A DNA stretch of 28,682 bases from Clostridia bacterium (lineage in GTDB: Bacteria; Bacillota; Clostridia; Oscillospirales; Acutalibacteraceae), in NCBI GenBank assembly GCA_900755995.1, contig CAAEIM010000233.1:1-28682 (forward strand), in the 5' to 3' direction. Both the position numbers and the translations under genes were made by a program. Under the pieces are notes generated by a model. It saw only the letters and a list, made by a program, of their open reading frames with translations. It was not told the DNA's origin and ran no database searches. This document shows positions 8,446-15,240 of the stretch, one piece after another; the first letter of the stretch is position 1, and each line of letters begins with the position of its first letter.

Positions 8446-9147
8446 CTAAACTGCTTTTTCAAGTTCTCGGCGGAGTCTGCATATTATCTTTTTTTCTAAT
8501 CTGGAAATATACGACTGAGAAATCCCGAGTTTGTCGGCAACCTGCTTTTGGGTGTGTTCTTTTTTGCCGTTCAGCCCGAACCTTAATTCCATAATCAGAC
8601 ATTCACGCTTATTAAGCCTTGACACGGCCTGCAAAACAAGACTTCTTTCCAATTCGTTTTCTATATCCTTATTTACAAGGTCGGGGTCGCTGCCAAGAAT
8701 GTCGCAGAGCAAAAGCTCGTTGCCGTCCCAGTCGGTGTTGAGCGGTTCGTCAATAGATACCTCATTTTTGAGCTGTGAGGATTTGCGCAAAAACATCAGA
8801 ATTTCATTTTCAATGCAGCGTGAGGCATATGTAGCAAGCTTGATGTTTTTTTCGGGTGAAAAGGTCTTTACCGCCTTGATAAGTCCTATAGTGCCTATCG
8901 AAATCAAGTCCTCTGCGCTTGCACTCGGAGAATCATATTTTTTGGCAATATAAACCACAAGTCTTAGGTTATGTGTAATAAGAACTTCTCTAGCGCTGTT
9001 ATCGCCGTTAATTATTTTAAGCATTATTGAGCTTTCTTCGTCTTTAGTAAGGGGAGCGGGGAGGGTTTCACTGCCGTTAATGTAAAAAACCTCATCTTCA
9101 AAATTAAAAAATAATCTGATTTTCCTTAAAAGCTGCATAATTTTCAT
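8446..9147 (-). CDS. sigE: Sporulation sigma factor sigma-E, made as pro-sigma-E
   Basis: A 233-residue sigma-70 family factor that directs early mother-cell transcription during sporulation. The first ~20 residues form a basic, hydrophobic pro-sequence, followed by DEVFYINGSETLPAPL, the conserved region around the SpoIIGA cleavage site. Region 2 follows (EDLISIGTIGLIKAVKTF) and then region 4 with a C-terminal helix-turn-helix (QKQVADKLGISQSYISRLEK). AGGAGAG stands seven bases before the ATG. It lies 14 bases after spoIIGA on the same strand, the classical order. The sigG gene that often follows is absent here; a hairpin element comes instead. Confidence 0.96.
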   Translation of the reverse strand: MKIMQLLRKIRLFFNFEDEVFYINGSETLPAPLTKDEESSIMLKIINGDNSAREVLITHNLRLVVYIAKKYDSPSASAEDLISIGTIGLIKAVKTFSPEKNIKLATYASRCIENEILMFLRKSSQLKNEVSIDEPLNTDWDGNELLLCDILGSDPDLVNKDIENELERSLVLQAVSRLNKRECLIMELRFGLNGKKEHTQKQVADKLGISQSYISRLEKKIICRLRRELEKAV

Positions 9148-9161
9148 TACAATCTCTCCTG

Positions 9162-9959
9162 TCAGTCAGTAATAAGCTCGCTCGGCACTATTGCCTTTAT
9201 GTCGCCTTTTAAAATATTTTCGCATATTCCTATGTAAGCTGTATCATTCGCCGCCTTTCCGTCAATAATAATTCTGTCAGCACAAAATCCCTCTAATAAT
9301 CCGTTTCCACCAAGACTTGTAAAGGGAATTATTCTGACCTTTTCCTTGTTCGGTATAAAATCCCTGAAAATTTCCTTTTCAGCCACAATAACGCTTTTTC
9401 CTGAAAAAGGCTCTTTTACATTACAGCCTGTGTCAAGCTTAGCACTGAAAATAAAGTGTTTTTCGCCGACATAGATTTCAATATTATGAATATCTGTACC
9501 GTAAACACTTTTCGTCAGTCTTTTTACTGCAAGCAGAATATAATAGCAAACAAGGGTAAGCGCTATGAGCAGCAGCGGGGAAATGTCAAAGTAAACTACA
9601 TCATTATATATTCCCATACCGCTCGGGTTGAATGTGAGGTAAATAAAAATTATTATACCGCCGAAAGTAAAGGAAAGAGTGAAAAACACAAGAACCCTCT
9701 TTATATAGGTCTTGAGCCTGCTTCTGCCAAAGGAAATAAAAATCAACAGCATTGCAGATGCTAAATCGGTGAGAATATTAAGTCCGAACGGCATAACAGG
9801 GAGCAGAGCAGTAAGGCTGAAAATTCCTCCGACAGCACTTCCGATTAATATTCTGTAATATTTTGCATTTGAACCGATTATTTTCTTTGTGAGCATAAGA
9901 AGAAAATAATCTATAAAAATATTAACCGTAACCAGAACATCTATATAAATATTGTTCAT
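9162..9959 (-). CDS. spoIIGA: Sigma-E processing aspartic peptidase SpoIIGA
   Basis: A 265-residue polytopic protease that removes the pro-sequence of pro-sigma-E at the sporulation septum, in response to SpoIIR from the forespore. The N-terminal half has about five membrane helices (to about residue 148). The C-terminal half is a single aspartic-protease lobe with the catalytic DTG at 176-178 in KLDTGCNVKEPFSG; one lobe means it acts as a dimer. The start ATG 9959 is chosen for the GAGGGGG site five bases upstream; an earlier in-frame start at 9989 would lie in the promoter region. Next to sigE, the identification is secure. Confidence 0.95.
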   Translation of the reverse strand: MNNIYIDVLVTVNIFIDYFLLMLTKKIIGSNAKYYRILIGSAVGGIFSLTALLPVMPFGLNILTDLASAMLLIFISFGRSRLKTYIKRVLVFFTLSFTFGGIIIFIYLTFNPSGMGIYNDVVYFDISPLLLIALTLVCYYILLAVKRLTKSVYGTDIHNIEIYVGEKHFIFSAKLDTGCNVKEPFSGKSVIVAEKEIFRDFIPNKEKVRIIPFTSLGGNGLLEGFCADRIIIDGKAANDTAYIGICENILKGDIKAIVPSELITD

Positions 9960-9975
9960 ATAATCCCCCTCAAAT

Positions 9976-10008
9976 ATTATTGCATACATATAAAAGAATA
10001 AATGTCAA
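9976..10008 (-). promoter_or_regulatory. Candidate spoIIG-type promoter with long spacer and Spo0A-like box
   Basis: On the minus strand TTGACA (10003-10008) is followed after 21 bases by AATAAT (9976-9981), 16 bases before the spoIIGA start. The -35 overlaps TTTGACA, one base from the Spo0A box TTCGACA. The Bacillus subtilis spoIIG promoter is known for an over-long spacer activated by Spo0A~P, so the same design is plausible. Confidence 0.45.
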
Positions 10009-10030
10009 AATCTGTACAGGAGGTTAAATT

Positions 10031-10111
10031 ATGCTTGCCGGTATCATTATTGGGGTATTCATTGGAGGAATTGTAGGGGTTAGTGTGATGTGTCTGTTTT
10101 ATTTATCCTGA
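10031..10111 (+). CDS. 26-residue membrane microprotein, DUF3789-like
   Basis: ATG at 10031 is preceded by AGGAGG with a 7-base gap and opens a 26-codon frame ending TGA at 10109-10111. The product is one glycine-rich hydrophobic helix (MLAGIIIGVFIGGIVGVSVM then CLFYLS) and resembles the very short DUF3789 proteins of Firmicutes, which share the IIGxFxGGxVGVxxMCL pattern. The role is unknown; such proteins may sit in the membrane as small regulators. It is divergent from spoIIGA and followed by a strong terminator, so it is an independent unit. Confidence 0.7.
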   Translation: MLAGIIIGVFIGGIVGVSVMCLFYLS

Positions 10112-10130
10112 CATAAAACAGCACAAAATG

Positions 10131-10177
10131 AAAACGGCTGAGTCTTTTATATAACTCAGCCGTTTTAATTTTTTTAT
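10131..10177. terminator. Bidirectional terminator between DUF3789-like gene and degV
   Basis: A perfect 13-bp stem (10131-10143 with 10154-10166, starting AAAACGGCTG), with a T-rich tail on the plus side. The A-rich left flank supplies T residues for the minus-strand transcript. Confidence 0.85.
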
Positions 10178-10186
10178 ATTATGATT

Positions 10187-11059
10187 TTATGATTTCAGAT
10201 TTCTGTTGCCCATAAAGAGGATTGCAAGCATTCCCGAGCCGACGTGCGAGCCGATAACCGGGCCAATGTCGCAAATATAGGATTTTTTACACATTCCTTT
10301 AATTCTTTTCTGAAGCTCAAGCGCACCTGCTTTGTTGTCGGCGTGTCCGATGAAAACAATTTGACTTTTCGGATTTTCAGAGTCACGCTCAAAGTGAGAA
10401 ACAAGCGAATTAATAACGTTGCTTGAGCCTCTGACCTTTCCCACGTTGATTAGGCGTCCGCCTTCGTCAACGCTTATTAAGGGTCTTATCTGCAAAGCCT
10501 TGCCAAAGGTAGCGGCAACAGCAGAAATTCTTCCGCCCTTTTTCAAATGGTCAAGGTCTTCAACAATAAACCAATGACAAACCTTCAGCTTAATTTCATT
10601 TATATAGCTTTCAAGCTCATCTATAGTAGCTCCGTCTTTGTATTTCTGGGCGGAATGATAAATCAGATAACCCAGTCCTAAAGAGTCGCACATAGTATCA
10701 ATAATAACCATTTTTCTGTCCGGATATTTTTCCTGCAAATCCTTTACAGCCATAAGACAGGTGTTATAGCTTCCGCTCAGACCGGTGCAGATACCGGCAT
10801 AAAGAATATCCTTGCCTGCCTTAAGATACGGTTCAAAGTAATTCATAAACCCATTGTAGTTTATCTGTGTGGTTTTGGAATCAATACCACTTTTAAGCTT
10901 TGAATAAAAATCATCAAGGCTCATCATTCTTGCGTCGGGATAATGAAGGTAGGATTTATCCTCCATACTGAATTCCATCGGCAAAACCTCAATATTCAGC
11001 TCTTTGACCATATCAGCAGAAAGGTCGCAGGAAGAATCGGTCATAAAAACATAATCCAT
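10187..11059 (-). CDS. DegV family fatty-acid-binding protein
   Basis: A 290-residue DegV-fold protein (the same family as FakB). These bind a fatty acid and present it to the kinase FakA for phosphorylation, feeding exogenous fatty acids into phospholipid synthesis. Family marks are TDSSCDL at the N-terminus, the TTQIN segment, YAGICTGLSGSYNT with the Ser that contacts the fatty acid carboxylate, a DTMCDSLGLG strand and GPVIGSHVGSGMLAILF near the end. Length is normal. ATG 11059 has AGGAG eight bases upstream and a promoter further back. The ligand and whether FakA is nearby cannot be told from this window. Confidence 0.92.
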   Translation of the reverse strand: MDYVFMTDSSCDLSADMVKELNIEVLPMEFSMEDKSYLHYPDARMMSLDDFYSKLKSGIDSKTTQINYNGFMNYFEPYLKAGKDILYAGICTGLSGSYNTCLMAVKDLQEKYPDRKMVIIDTMCDSLGLGYLIYHSAQKYKDGATIDELESYINEIKLKVCHWFIVEDLDHLKKGGRISAVAATFGKALQIRPLISVDEGGRLINVGKVRGSSNVINSLVSHFERDSENPKSQIVFIGHADNKAGALELQKRIKGMCKKSYICDIGPVIGSHVGSGMLAILFMGNRNLKS

Positions 11060-11099
11060 AAAAGCATCTCCTTTGCTGTTATTTTTGTCATACAAATAT

Positions 11100-11128
11100 A
11101 TTTTATCAAATATATATATAAAAGTCAA
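11100..11128 (-). promoter_or_regulatory. Sigma-A-type promoter for the degV gene
   Basis: On the minus strand TTGACT (11123-11128), a 17-base spacer and TAAAAT (11100-11105), about 40 bases before the start codon. Confidence 0.55.
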
Positions 11129-11146
11129 CGAAAGGTGGGCTTTTTT

Positions 11147-11434
11147 ATGAATTGCAGACTTACCGATATGCGGCACAAAGAGGTAATAAGCGCCTGCGAC
11201 GGGTGCAGAATTGGCTTTGTTGATGATGTTATAGTAGATACCAAATGCGCCAAAATTGTTTCTATTGTAATTTTTGGCAGAAGAAGCTTCTGGGGATTAT
11301 TCGGAAAATGCGAGGATTATATAATTCCGTGGGAGAAAATTGAACTTATAGGCGAGGATACTATTATTATTTCCTGTTCAATGCCAAATCCTGTAAAAAG
11401 GTGCAAAAAGCCCGGATTTAAAGAGAAATTCTGA
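11147..11434 (+). CDS. YlmC/YmxH family sporulation protein (PRC-barrel)
   Basis: A 95-residue protein with a single PRC-barrel-like fold: the start MNCRLTDMRHKEVI, then GCRIGFVDDVIVD, and a closing EDYIIPWEKIELIGEDTIII. YlmC and YmxH of Bacilli and Clostridia share this architecture and length and are linked with sporulation; biochemical function is not settled. The start at 11147 follows AAAGGTGGG. It diverges from degV with 87 bases between them. Four Cys residues beyond the usual core (at 16, 20, 34 and 55) may be specific to this lineage. Confidence 0.85.
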   Translation: MNCRLTDMRHKEVISACDGCRIGFVDDVIVDTKCAKIVSIVIFGRRSFWGLFGKCEDYIIPWEKIELIGEDTIIISCSMPNPVKRCKKPGFKEKF

Positions 11435-11584
11435 AAAATTTATTTTCTACCTATCTCGCATAATGAACGAATTATCAAATTGACTTTTGTGTAAAATATC
11501 TAAATGTTATTGTAAAAAAGAATTATAAAACCTGTTTGTTACATTAAAATTACAATAATTACAGAAGATAACAAGCCGAAAAAT

Positions 11585-11613
11585 TTGCATTTTGCCAAAA
11601 AGTGTGGTTTAAT
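11585..11613 (+). promoter_or_regulatory. Possible promoter for the cell-wall hydrolase gene
   Basis: TTGCAT (11585-11590), 17 bases, TTTAAT (11608-11613). It would start a transcript at about 11620, giving a leader of about 100 bases. Confidence 0.35.
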
Positions 11614-11645
11614 AACAACGAATTGTGTGTTTGATAAAATTTTAA

Positions 11646-11699
11646 CGACTAAAGGAAGTCGCATACAGCACGGCTGAGGGTATTTGCAGTGCTTTATGC
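11646..11699 (+). promoter_or_regulatory. Structured leader of the cell-wall hydrolase mRNA
   Basis: Two hairpins stand before the ribosome site: CGACT/AGTCG (11646-11661), and a longer one in which GCATA-C-AGCAC (11661-11671) pairs with GTGCT-T-TATGC (11689-11699) with one mismatch. I could not match it to the c-di-AMP riboswitch that often precedes such genes. The ATG at 11696 is inside the second hairpin. Confidence 0.4.
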
Positions 11700-11722
11700 T
11701 AAATCACAGGGAGGATAAATTT

Positions 11723-12598
11723 TTGAGAACAAATAATAAACATACTTATAATGGCAAACATAATGGCAAAAAGCAGGATAATGTAAAAAAGACAAGCAGA
11801 GCACTTAAACCAATTTCTTTTGTAAGTGCAGTAATACTGGCATCTGCTTGCTTACTCATTCCTACAACAACACTTGCGCCAAGTGTTGACGCTTATGCTG
11901 ACAGCAGAGCGGCTGCATATTCTGTAGGCGGAATCGATACTTTTTCTCAGTCAATAGCTGATAATTGTATAGAAACTATTCCTACAGAAACTGCTGACAA
12001 AAAAGCAAAGGAAACAAATACAGAATCCAAATCTGCCGAAAAAGCAAAAAAAACCGAAACACAGCCTACCACTGCCGCTAAGCAGGAAACACAGCCCGAA
12101 ACTAAGGCTATAGCTCCTGTTGAAGAAAAGGCAGAGGTGAAAACAGAAGATAAGACAGATGTATCAATTTCTGCCGAACCGTCGGAAAGGGAACAGACCT
12201 ATCTTATTAATATTCAAAAGCCCGATTCATCATATTCACCGAGAAAGGTTGAGCTTTCCGATTATGACAGAGCAAAGCTTGAGCGCCTTGTAATGGGCGA
12301 AGCAGGTTCAATGGGCTATGAGGGCTGCGCTCTCGTGGCACAGGCAATCAGAGATGCAATGAACCTTTCGGGCTCGTCATCTATAGATTACATTATTGAT
12401 GAATATAAGTACTATGCACCCACAAATATTGAACCGAATGCTGATGTAAAGGCGGCGGTTTCTTATATTTTTGATGATAACGGTTCCGCTGTACAGCACA
12501 GAATTATCTGTTTTTATACAGGCGAAAGTAATTGGCACGAAACGCAGAATTTCATTGTCAGCTGCGGTAATGTAAGATTTTTTGATTTCGCAGCTTGA
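11723..12598 (+). CDS. Secreted SleB-like cell-wall hydrolase
   Basis: A 291-residue exported protein. A long basic N-terminus (about 40 residues) precedes a hydrophobic signal segment (ISFVSAVILASACLLI). A Lys/Glu/Thr-rich low-complexity linker runs from about 85 to 170. The C-terminal 125 residues match the SleB/Hydrolase_2 fold: KLERLVMGEAGSMGYEGCAL with the catalytic Glu in GEA, VAQAIRDAM, and a closing FYTGESNWHE and VRFFDF. Such enzymes act on peptidoglycan, often as spore-cortex-lytic transglycosylases in germination. I prefer the TTG at 11723 because AGGGAGG stands eight bases before it; upstream ATG 11696 lies within a hairpin. A cortex-lytic role is an inference. Confidence 0.82.
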   Translation: MRTNNKHTYNGKHNGKKQDNVKKTSRALKPISFVSAVILASACLLIPTTTLAPSVDAYADSRAAAYSVGGIDTFSQSIADNCIETIPTETADKKAKETNTESKSAEKAKKTETQPTTAAKQETQPETKAIAPVEEKAEVKTEDKTDVSISAEPSEREQTYLINIQKPDSSYSPRKVELSDYDRAKLERLVMGEAGSMGYEGCALVAQAIRDAMNLSGSSSIDYIIDEYKYYAPTNIEPNADVKAAVSYIFDDNGSAVQHRIICFYTGESNWHETQNFIVSCGNVRFFDFAA

Positions 12599-12611
12599 TA
12601 CATACCATAAG

Positions 12612-12652
12612 AAAAAAATCAGGTGTTTAATTAAAAAACACTTGATTTTTTT
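12612..12652 (+). terminator. Terminator after the cell-wall hydrolase
   Basis: A 17-bp stem (12612-12628 with 12636-12652) containing CAGGTGTTT/AAACACTTG, ending in T7. One G-T pair. Confidence 0.85.
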
Positions 12653-12669
12653 GCATTATATGGTATAAT
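12642..12669 (+). promoter_or_regulatory. Promoter for rpsB-tsf, overlapping the upstream terminator
   Basis: TATAAT (12664-12669) with TTGATT (12642-12647) 16 bases upstream. The -35 lies in the descending arm of the terminator. Confidence 0.5.
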
Positions 12670-12685
12670 AATATAGCATTTCGCA

Positions 12686-12748
12686 CGCTGGGCTTGTCGG
12701 AATGGTGGCAGATTTGCTCTTAACCCGATAAAAACTAAAGACTCAGCG
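12686..12748 (+). promoter_or_regulatory. Folded leader of rpsB mRNA, candidate S2 autoregulatory site
   Basis: Three nested stems: CGCTGGG (12686-12692) with CTCAGCG (12742-12748), TTGTCGG (12694-12700) with CCGATAA (12725-12731), and an apical GCA/TGC. The structure lies between the promoter and the rpsB ribosome site (AAGGAGG). The unpaired GGAATGGTGGCAGA looks like the D-arm region of a tRNA. Binding by S2 is inference from the general rule that r-protein operons self-regulate. Confidence 0.5.
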
Positions 12749-12777
12749 GAGGTTTTAACCTAAGGAGGATATTTAAA

Positions 12778-13515
12778 ATGGCAGTAGTTTCAATGAAACA
12801 GCTCTTAGAAGCAGGTGTACACTTTGGTCACCAGACAAGAAGATGGAACCCTAAGATGGCTGAGTACATCTTCACAGAGCGTAACGGTATTTACATCATC
12901 GACCTTCAGAAGAGCGTTAAGAAGCTCGAAGAGGCTTACAACTTTGTTCGTGAGCTTTCAGCAGAGGGCAAGAATGTACTTTTTGTAGGTACAAAGAAGC
13001 AGGCTCAGGATTCAGTTAAGGAAGAGGCACTCCGTGCCGGCGCTTACTATGTAAACGCAAGATGGCTCGGCGGTATGCTCACAAACTTTGCTACAATCCG
13101 CAGAAGAATTGCTCGTTTAAAGCAGCTCCGCACAATGCAGGAGGACGGTACATTTGATCTTCTTCCAAAGAAGGAAGTTATTAAGCTCAACCTTGAGATT
13201 GAAAAGCTTGAGAAATTTATGGGCGGCATCAAGGATATGACTTCAATGCCGGGCGCACTCTTTATTGTTGACCCAAGAAAAGAGAGAATCGCTGTTGCTG
13301 AAGCTAAGAAGCTCAATATTCCGATCGTTGCTATTGTTGATACAAACTGCGACCCTGACGAAATCGACTATGTTATCCCCGGTAACGATGATGCTATTCG
13401 TGCAGTAAAGCTTATTGCAGGCGCTATGGCTGACGCTATCATCGAGGGCAGAGAAGGTCAGATGGGTGCAGCCGCTGTTGAAGCTGAAGAAGAAGCAGAA
13501 GAGGCAGCTGAATAA
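12778..13515 (+). CDS. rpsB: 30S ribosomal protein S2
   Basis: A 245-residue S2, sited on the back of the small subunit between head and body and needed for mRNA engagement. It has the canonical start MKQLLEAGVHFGHQTRRWNP, then IYIIDLQKS, NARWLGGMLTNF, and PIVAIVDTNCDPD. The C-terminus is an acidic Glu/Ala tail typical of Firmicutes. AAGGAGG stands upstream. The gene is followed by tsf after 49 bases, the standard operon. Confidence 0.99.
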   Translation: MAVVSMKQLLEAGVHFGHQTRRWNPKMAEYIFTERNGIYIIDLQKSVKKLEEAYNFVRELSAEGKNVLFVGTKKQAQDSVKEEALRAGAYYVNARWLGGMLTNFATIRRRIARLKQLRTMQEDGTFDLLPKKEVIKLNLEIEKLEKFMGGIKDMTSMPGALFIVDPRKERIAVAEAKKLNIPIVAIVDTNCDPDEIDYVIPGNDDAIRAVKLIAGAMADAIIEGREGQMGAAAVEAEEEAEEAAE

Positions 13516-13564
13516 TTTTATTTGAATTATATCAATTAATATCAATCGAAAGGATGTAATATAA

Positions 13565-14476
13565 ATGGCAGCATTTACAGCTCAGGATGTTAAAACATTA
13601 AGAGAAAAAACAGGTTGCGGTATGATGGACTGCAAAAAGGCACTCACAAATGCCGATGGCGATATGGACAAGGCTATTGACTTTTTAAGAGAGCAGGGTC
13701 TTGCAAAGGCAGCTAAAAAGGCAAGCAGAATTGCTGCAGAGGGCGTTGCTTATGCAACAACCAACGCAGATTCTTCTGTAGGCGTAGTTATTGAAGTAAA
13801 CGCAGAAACAGACTTCGTTGCAAAGAACGATTCATTTATGGATTTTGTTAAGGCTTGCGCACAGACAGTTATTGACGAAAATCCGGCAGATGTTGACGCA
13901 CTTCTTACACTCAAGGCAGCAGGCACAGAGCAGACTGTTGCTGAGCTTCTCCAGGAGAAGATTCAGACAATCGGTGAGAACATTAAGATTCGCCGTTTTG
14001 AGCGTATGGAAGGCGCTTGCGTAGCTTATGTACACGCAGGCGGCAAGATTGGCGTTCTTGTAAACTTTGACACAGATGTTGCTGTAAACGATGAATTTAT
14101 CGCTTACGGTAAGGACGTAGCTATGCAGATTGCAGCTCTCAACACTCCATATCTCACAAAGGACGAAGTTCCGGCTGAGGTTATTGAGCACGAAAAAGAA
14201 GTTATGCGTCAGCAGGTTATCAACGAGGGTAAGCCTGAGGCTATCGCTGAAAAGATTGTTATGGGCAAGATTGGCAAGTACTACAAGGAGAACTGCCTTG
14301 TAGATCAGGAGTTCGTTAAGGACAACAAGCTTTCAATCAAGCAGTACACAGACAACACAGCTAAGGCTCTCGGCGGCAAAATTGAGATTGTTAAGTTCGT
14401 TCGCTTTGAAAAGGGCGAGGGCATCGAAAAGCGCCAGGACGATTTCGCAGCTGAAGTTGCAAGTATGGTTAAATAA
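13565..14476 (+). CDS. tsf: Elongation factor Ts
   Basis: A 303-residue guanine-nucleotide exchange factor that recycles EF-Tu from the GDP form. The N-terminal UBA-like domain shows LREKTGCGMMDCKKAL. The core follows with VIEVNAETDFVAKNDSF (the TDFV motif that contacts EF-Tu) and IKIRRFERMEG. Length is typical of the two-subdomain form. AAAGGATG lies before the start. It is co-transcribed with rpsB and ended by a strong terminator. Confidence 0.99.
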   Translation: MAAFTAQDVKTLREKTGCGMMDCKKALTNADGDMDKAIDFLREQGLAKAAKKASRIAAEGVAYATTNADSSVGVVIEVNAETDFVAKNDSFMDFVKACAQTVIDENPADVDALLTLKAAGTEQTVAELLQEKIQTIGENIKIRRFERMEGACVAYVHAGGKIGVLVNFDTDVAVNDEFIAYGKDVAMQIAALNTPYLTKDEVPAEVIEHEKEVMRQQVINEGKPEAIAEKIVMGKIGKYYKENCLVDQEFVKDNKLSIKQYTDNTAKALGGKIEIVKFVRFEKGEGIEKRQDDFAAEVASMVK

Positions 14477-14504
14477 TTTTGCTTAGAATTTAATAACTAA
14501 TATT

Positions 14505-14542
14505 AACTCCCACTCAGACGGATGTTTGAGTGGGAGTTTTTG
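14505..14542. terminator. Terminator after tsf, also facing the XRE gene
   Basis: A 12-bp stem: AACTCCCACTCA (14505-14516) pairs with TGAGTGGGAGTT (14527-14538), then T residues. Confidence 0.85.
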
Positions 14543-14595
14543 CGTTTTAAAAATATCATAAATCTGGTAAAATTCAGTGAGCAAAATTTTTTGTA

Positions 14596-14925
14596 TCAGT
14601 TTATTGAATTTAAATATACAGAAAGAAGTTTTAATGCTGTTTCTCTTTCTTTTGATTTGCAGGAATTGAGTTGCTTAAATAATCTTTCCTGCTCAATTTG
14701 TAATGAATTATCATCATCAATTAAAATCTGATTTGGAGTGATATTTAGTGCTTTACAAATGCTGACAAGCGTTTCCATACGCATATTTGTGCTTCCTCTT
14801 TCAATGTCTGCGTATGTTCTGTCAGAGATTTCAGCCATTTCAGCAACCTCCGCTTGGGTAAGTCCTTTTTCCTTTCTGAAAGTCAACAATTTATTGCCGA
14901 TTATATGCATATCGGATATAAGCAT
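14596..14925 (-). CDS. XRE-family helix-turn-helix regulator
   Basis: A 109-residue DNA-binding protein. Residues about 9-65 form a lambda-repressor-like HTH: GNKLLTFRKEKGLTQAEVAE, the recognition helix region ISDRTYADIERGST, then TLVSICKALNITPNQIL. The rest is a helical tail that may mediate dimerisation. AGGAGG stands seven bases before the ATG. It diverges from the secreted protein gene at 15241. The intergenic region has a strong promoter aimed at that gene, embedded in repeated AGGAA/TTCCT half-sites, which I propose as its operators. The region is more AT-rich than the neighbouring ribosomal operon. Confidence 0.85.
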   Translation of the reverse strand: MLISDMHIIGNKLLTFRKEKGLTQAEVAEMAEISDRTYADIERGSTNMRMETLVSICKALNITPNQILIDDDNSLQIEQERLFKQLNSCKSKERETALKLLSVYLNSIN

Positions 14926-14962
14926 AATTCTTCCTCCTGAATGTATTTATATAAACATTTTA

Positions 14963-15024
14963 CTTCCTATTTTGCTTGACAAACAGGAAGAATAGTTGTA
15001 TAATTTAGGAAGAAAAGTTCCTAA
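14963..15024. promoter_or_regulatory. Four phased AGGAA half-sites, candidate XRE operators
   Basis: CTTCCT at 14963-14968, AGGAAG at 14985-14990, TTAGGAA at 15005-15011 and TTCCTAA at 15018-15024. The first three are about 22 bases apart and the last two form an inverted repeat. They bracket and overlap the promoter at 14976-15004. Confidence 0.5.
14976..15004 (+). promoter_or_regulatory. Perfect-consensus sigma-A promoter for the secreted protein gene
   Basis: TTGACA (14976-14981), 17 bases, TATAAT (14999-15004). The leader to the ATG at 15241 would be about 230 bases. It contains a nested hairpin (AAAACT/AGTTTT around TTATTG/CAATAA, about 15130-15175) but no ORF of note. Confidence 0.75.
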
Positions 15025-15240
15025 TATTGCTGCTGATGTACAAAACTGTAAATTTAAAGTAAACAGGAGCTATAGAAAATAAAAATATACATAAAGTAAC
15101 GGCAAAGCAATCCTTAAACAAAATGCCTAAAACTACGGAATAATTATTGTTGCACTCAATAACAGTTTTTGCAGTAGTTGTAAAGACTATTCGCAGAAAT
15201 GGTTATAAAAATATTTTTAAAATTTCAGGAGGAATTTAAA

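Noticed and set aside
11060..11146. Sigma-E promoter for the YlmC/YmxH gene (CATACAAAT at about 11090)
   Set aside because: The -10-like sequence fits but no -35 match stands at the right distance.
11435..11722. ydaO/yuaA c-di-AMP riboswitch before the cell-wall hydrolase
   Set aside because: The conserved GGGTGAATCC-type core and flanks are not present, though the leader is folded.
12690..12760. A tRNA gene before rpsB
   Set aside because: Only a D-arm-like piece is present; no anticodon arm, T arm or acceptor stem.
13243..13545. Antisense ORFs within rpsB and tsf
   Set aside because: Shadows of highly conserved genes, without ribosome sites or family resemblance.
15060..15240. GEMM (c-di-GMP-I) riboswitch in the leader of the secreted protein gene
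   Set aside because: CGGCAAAGC and CCTAAAACTACGG recall parts of it, but the GAAA-capped stem and the GGGACGCAAAGC core are missing.
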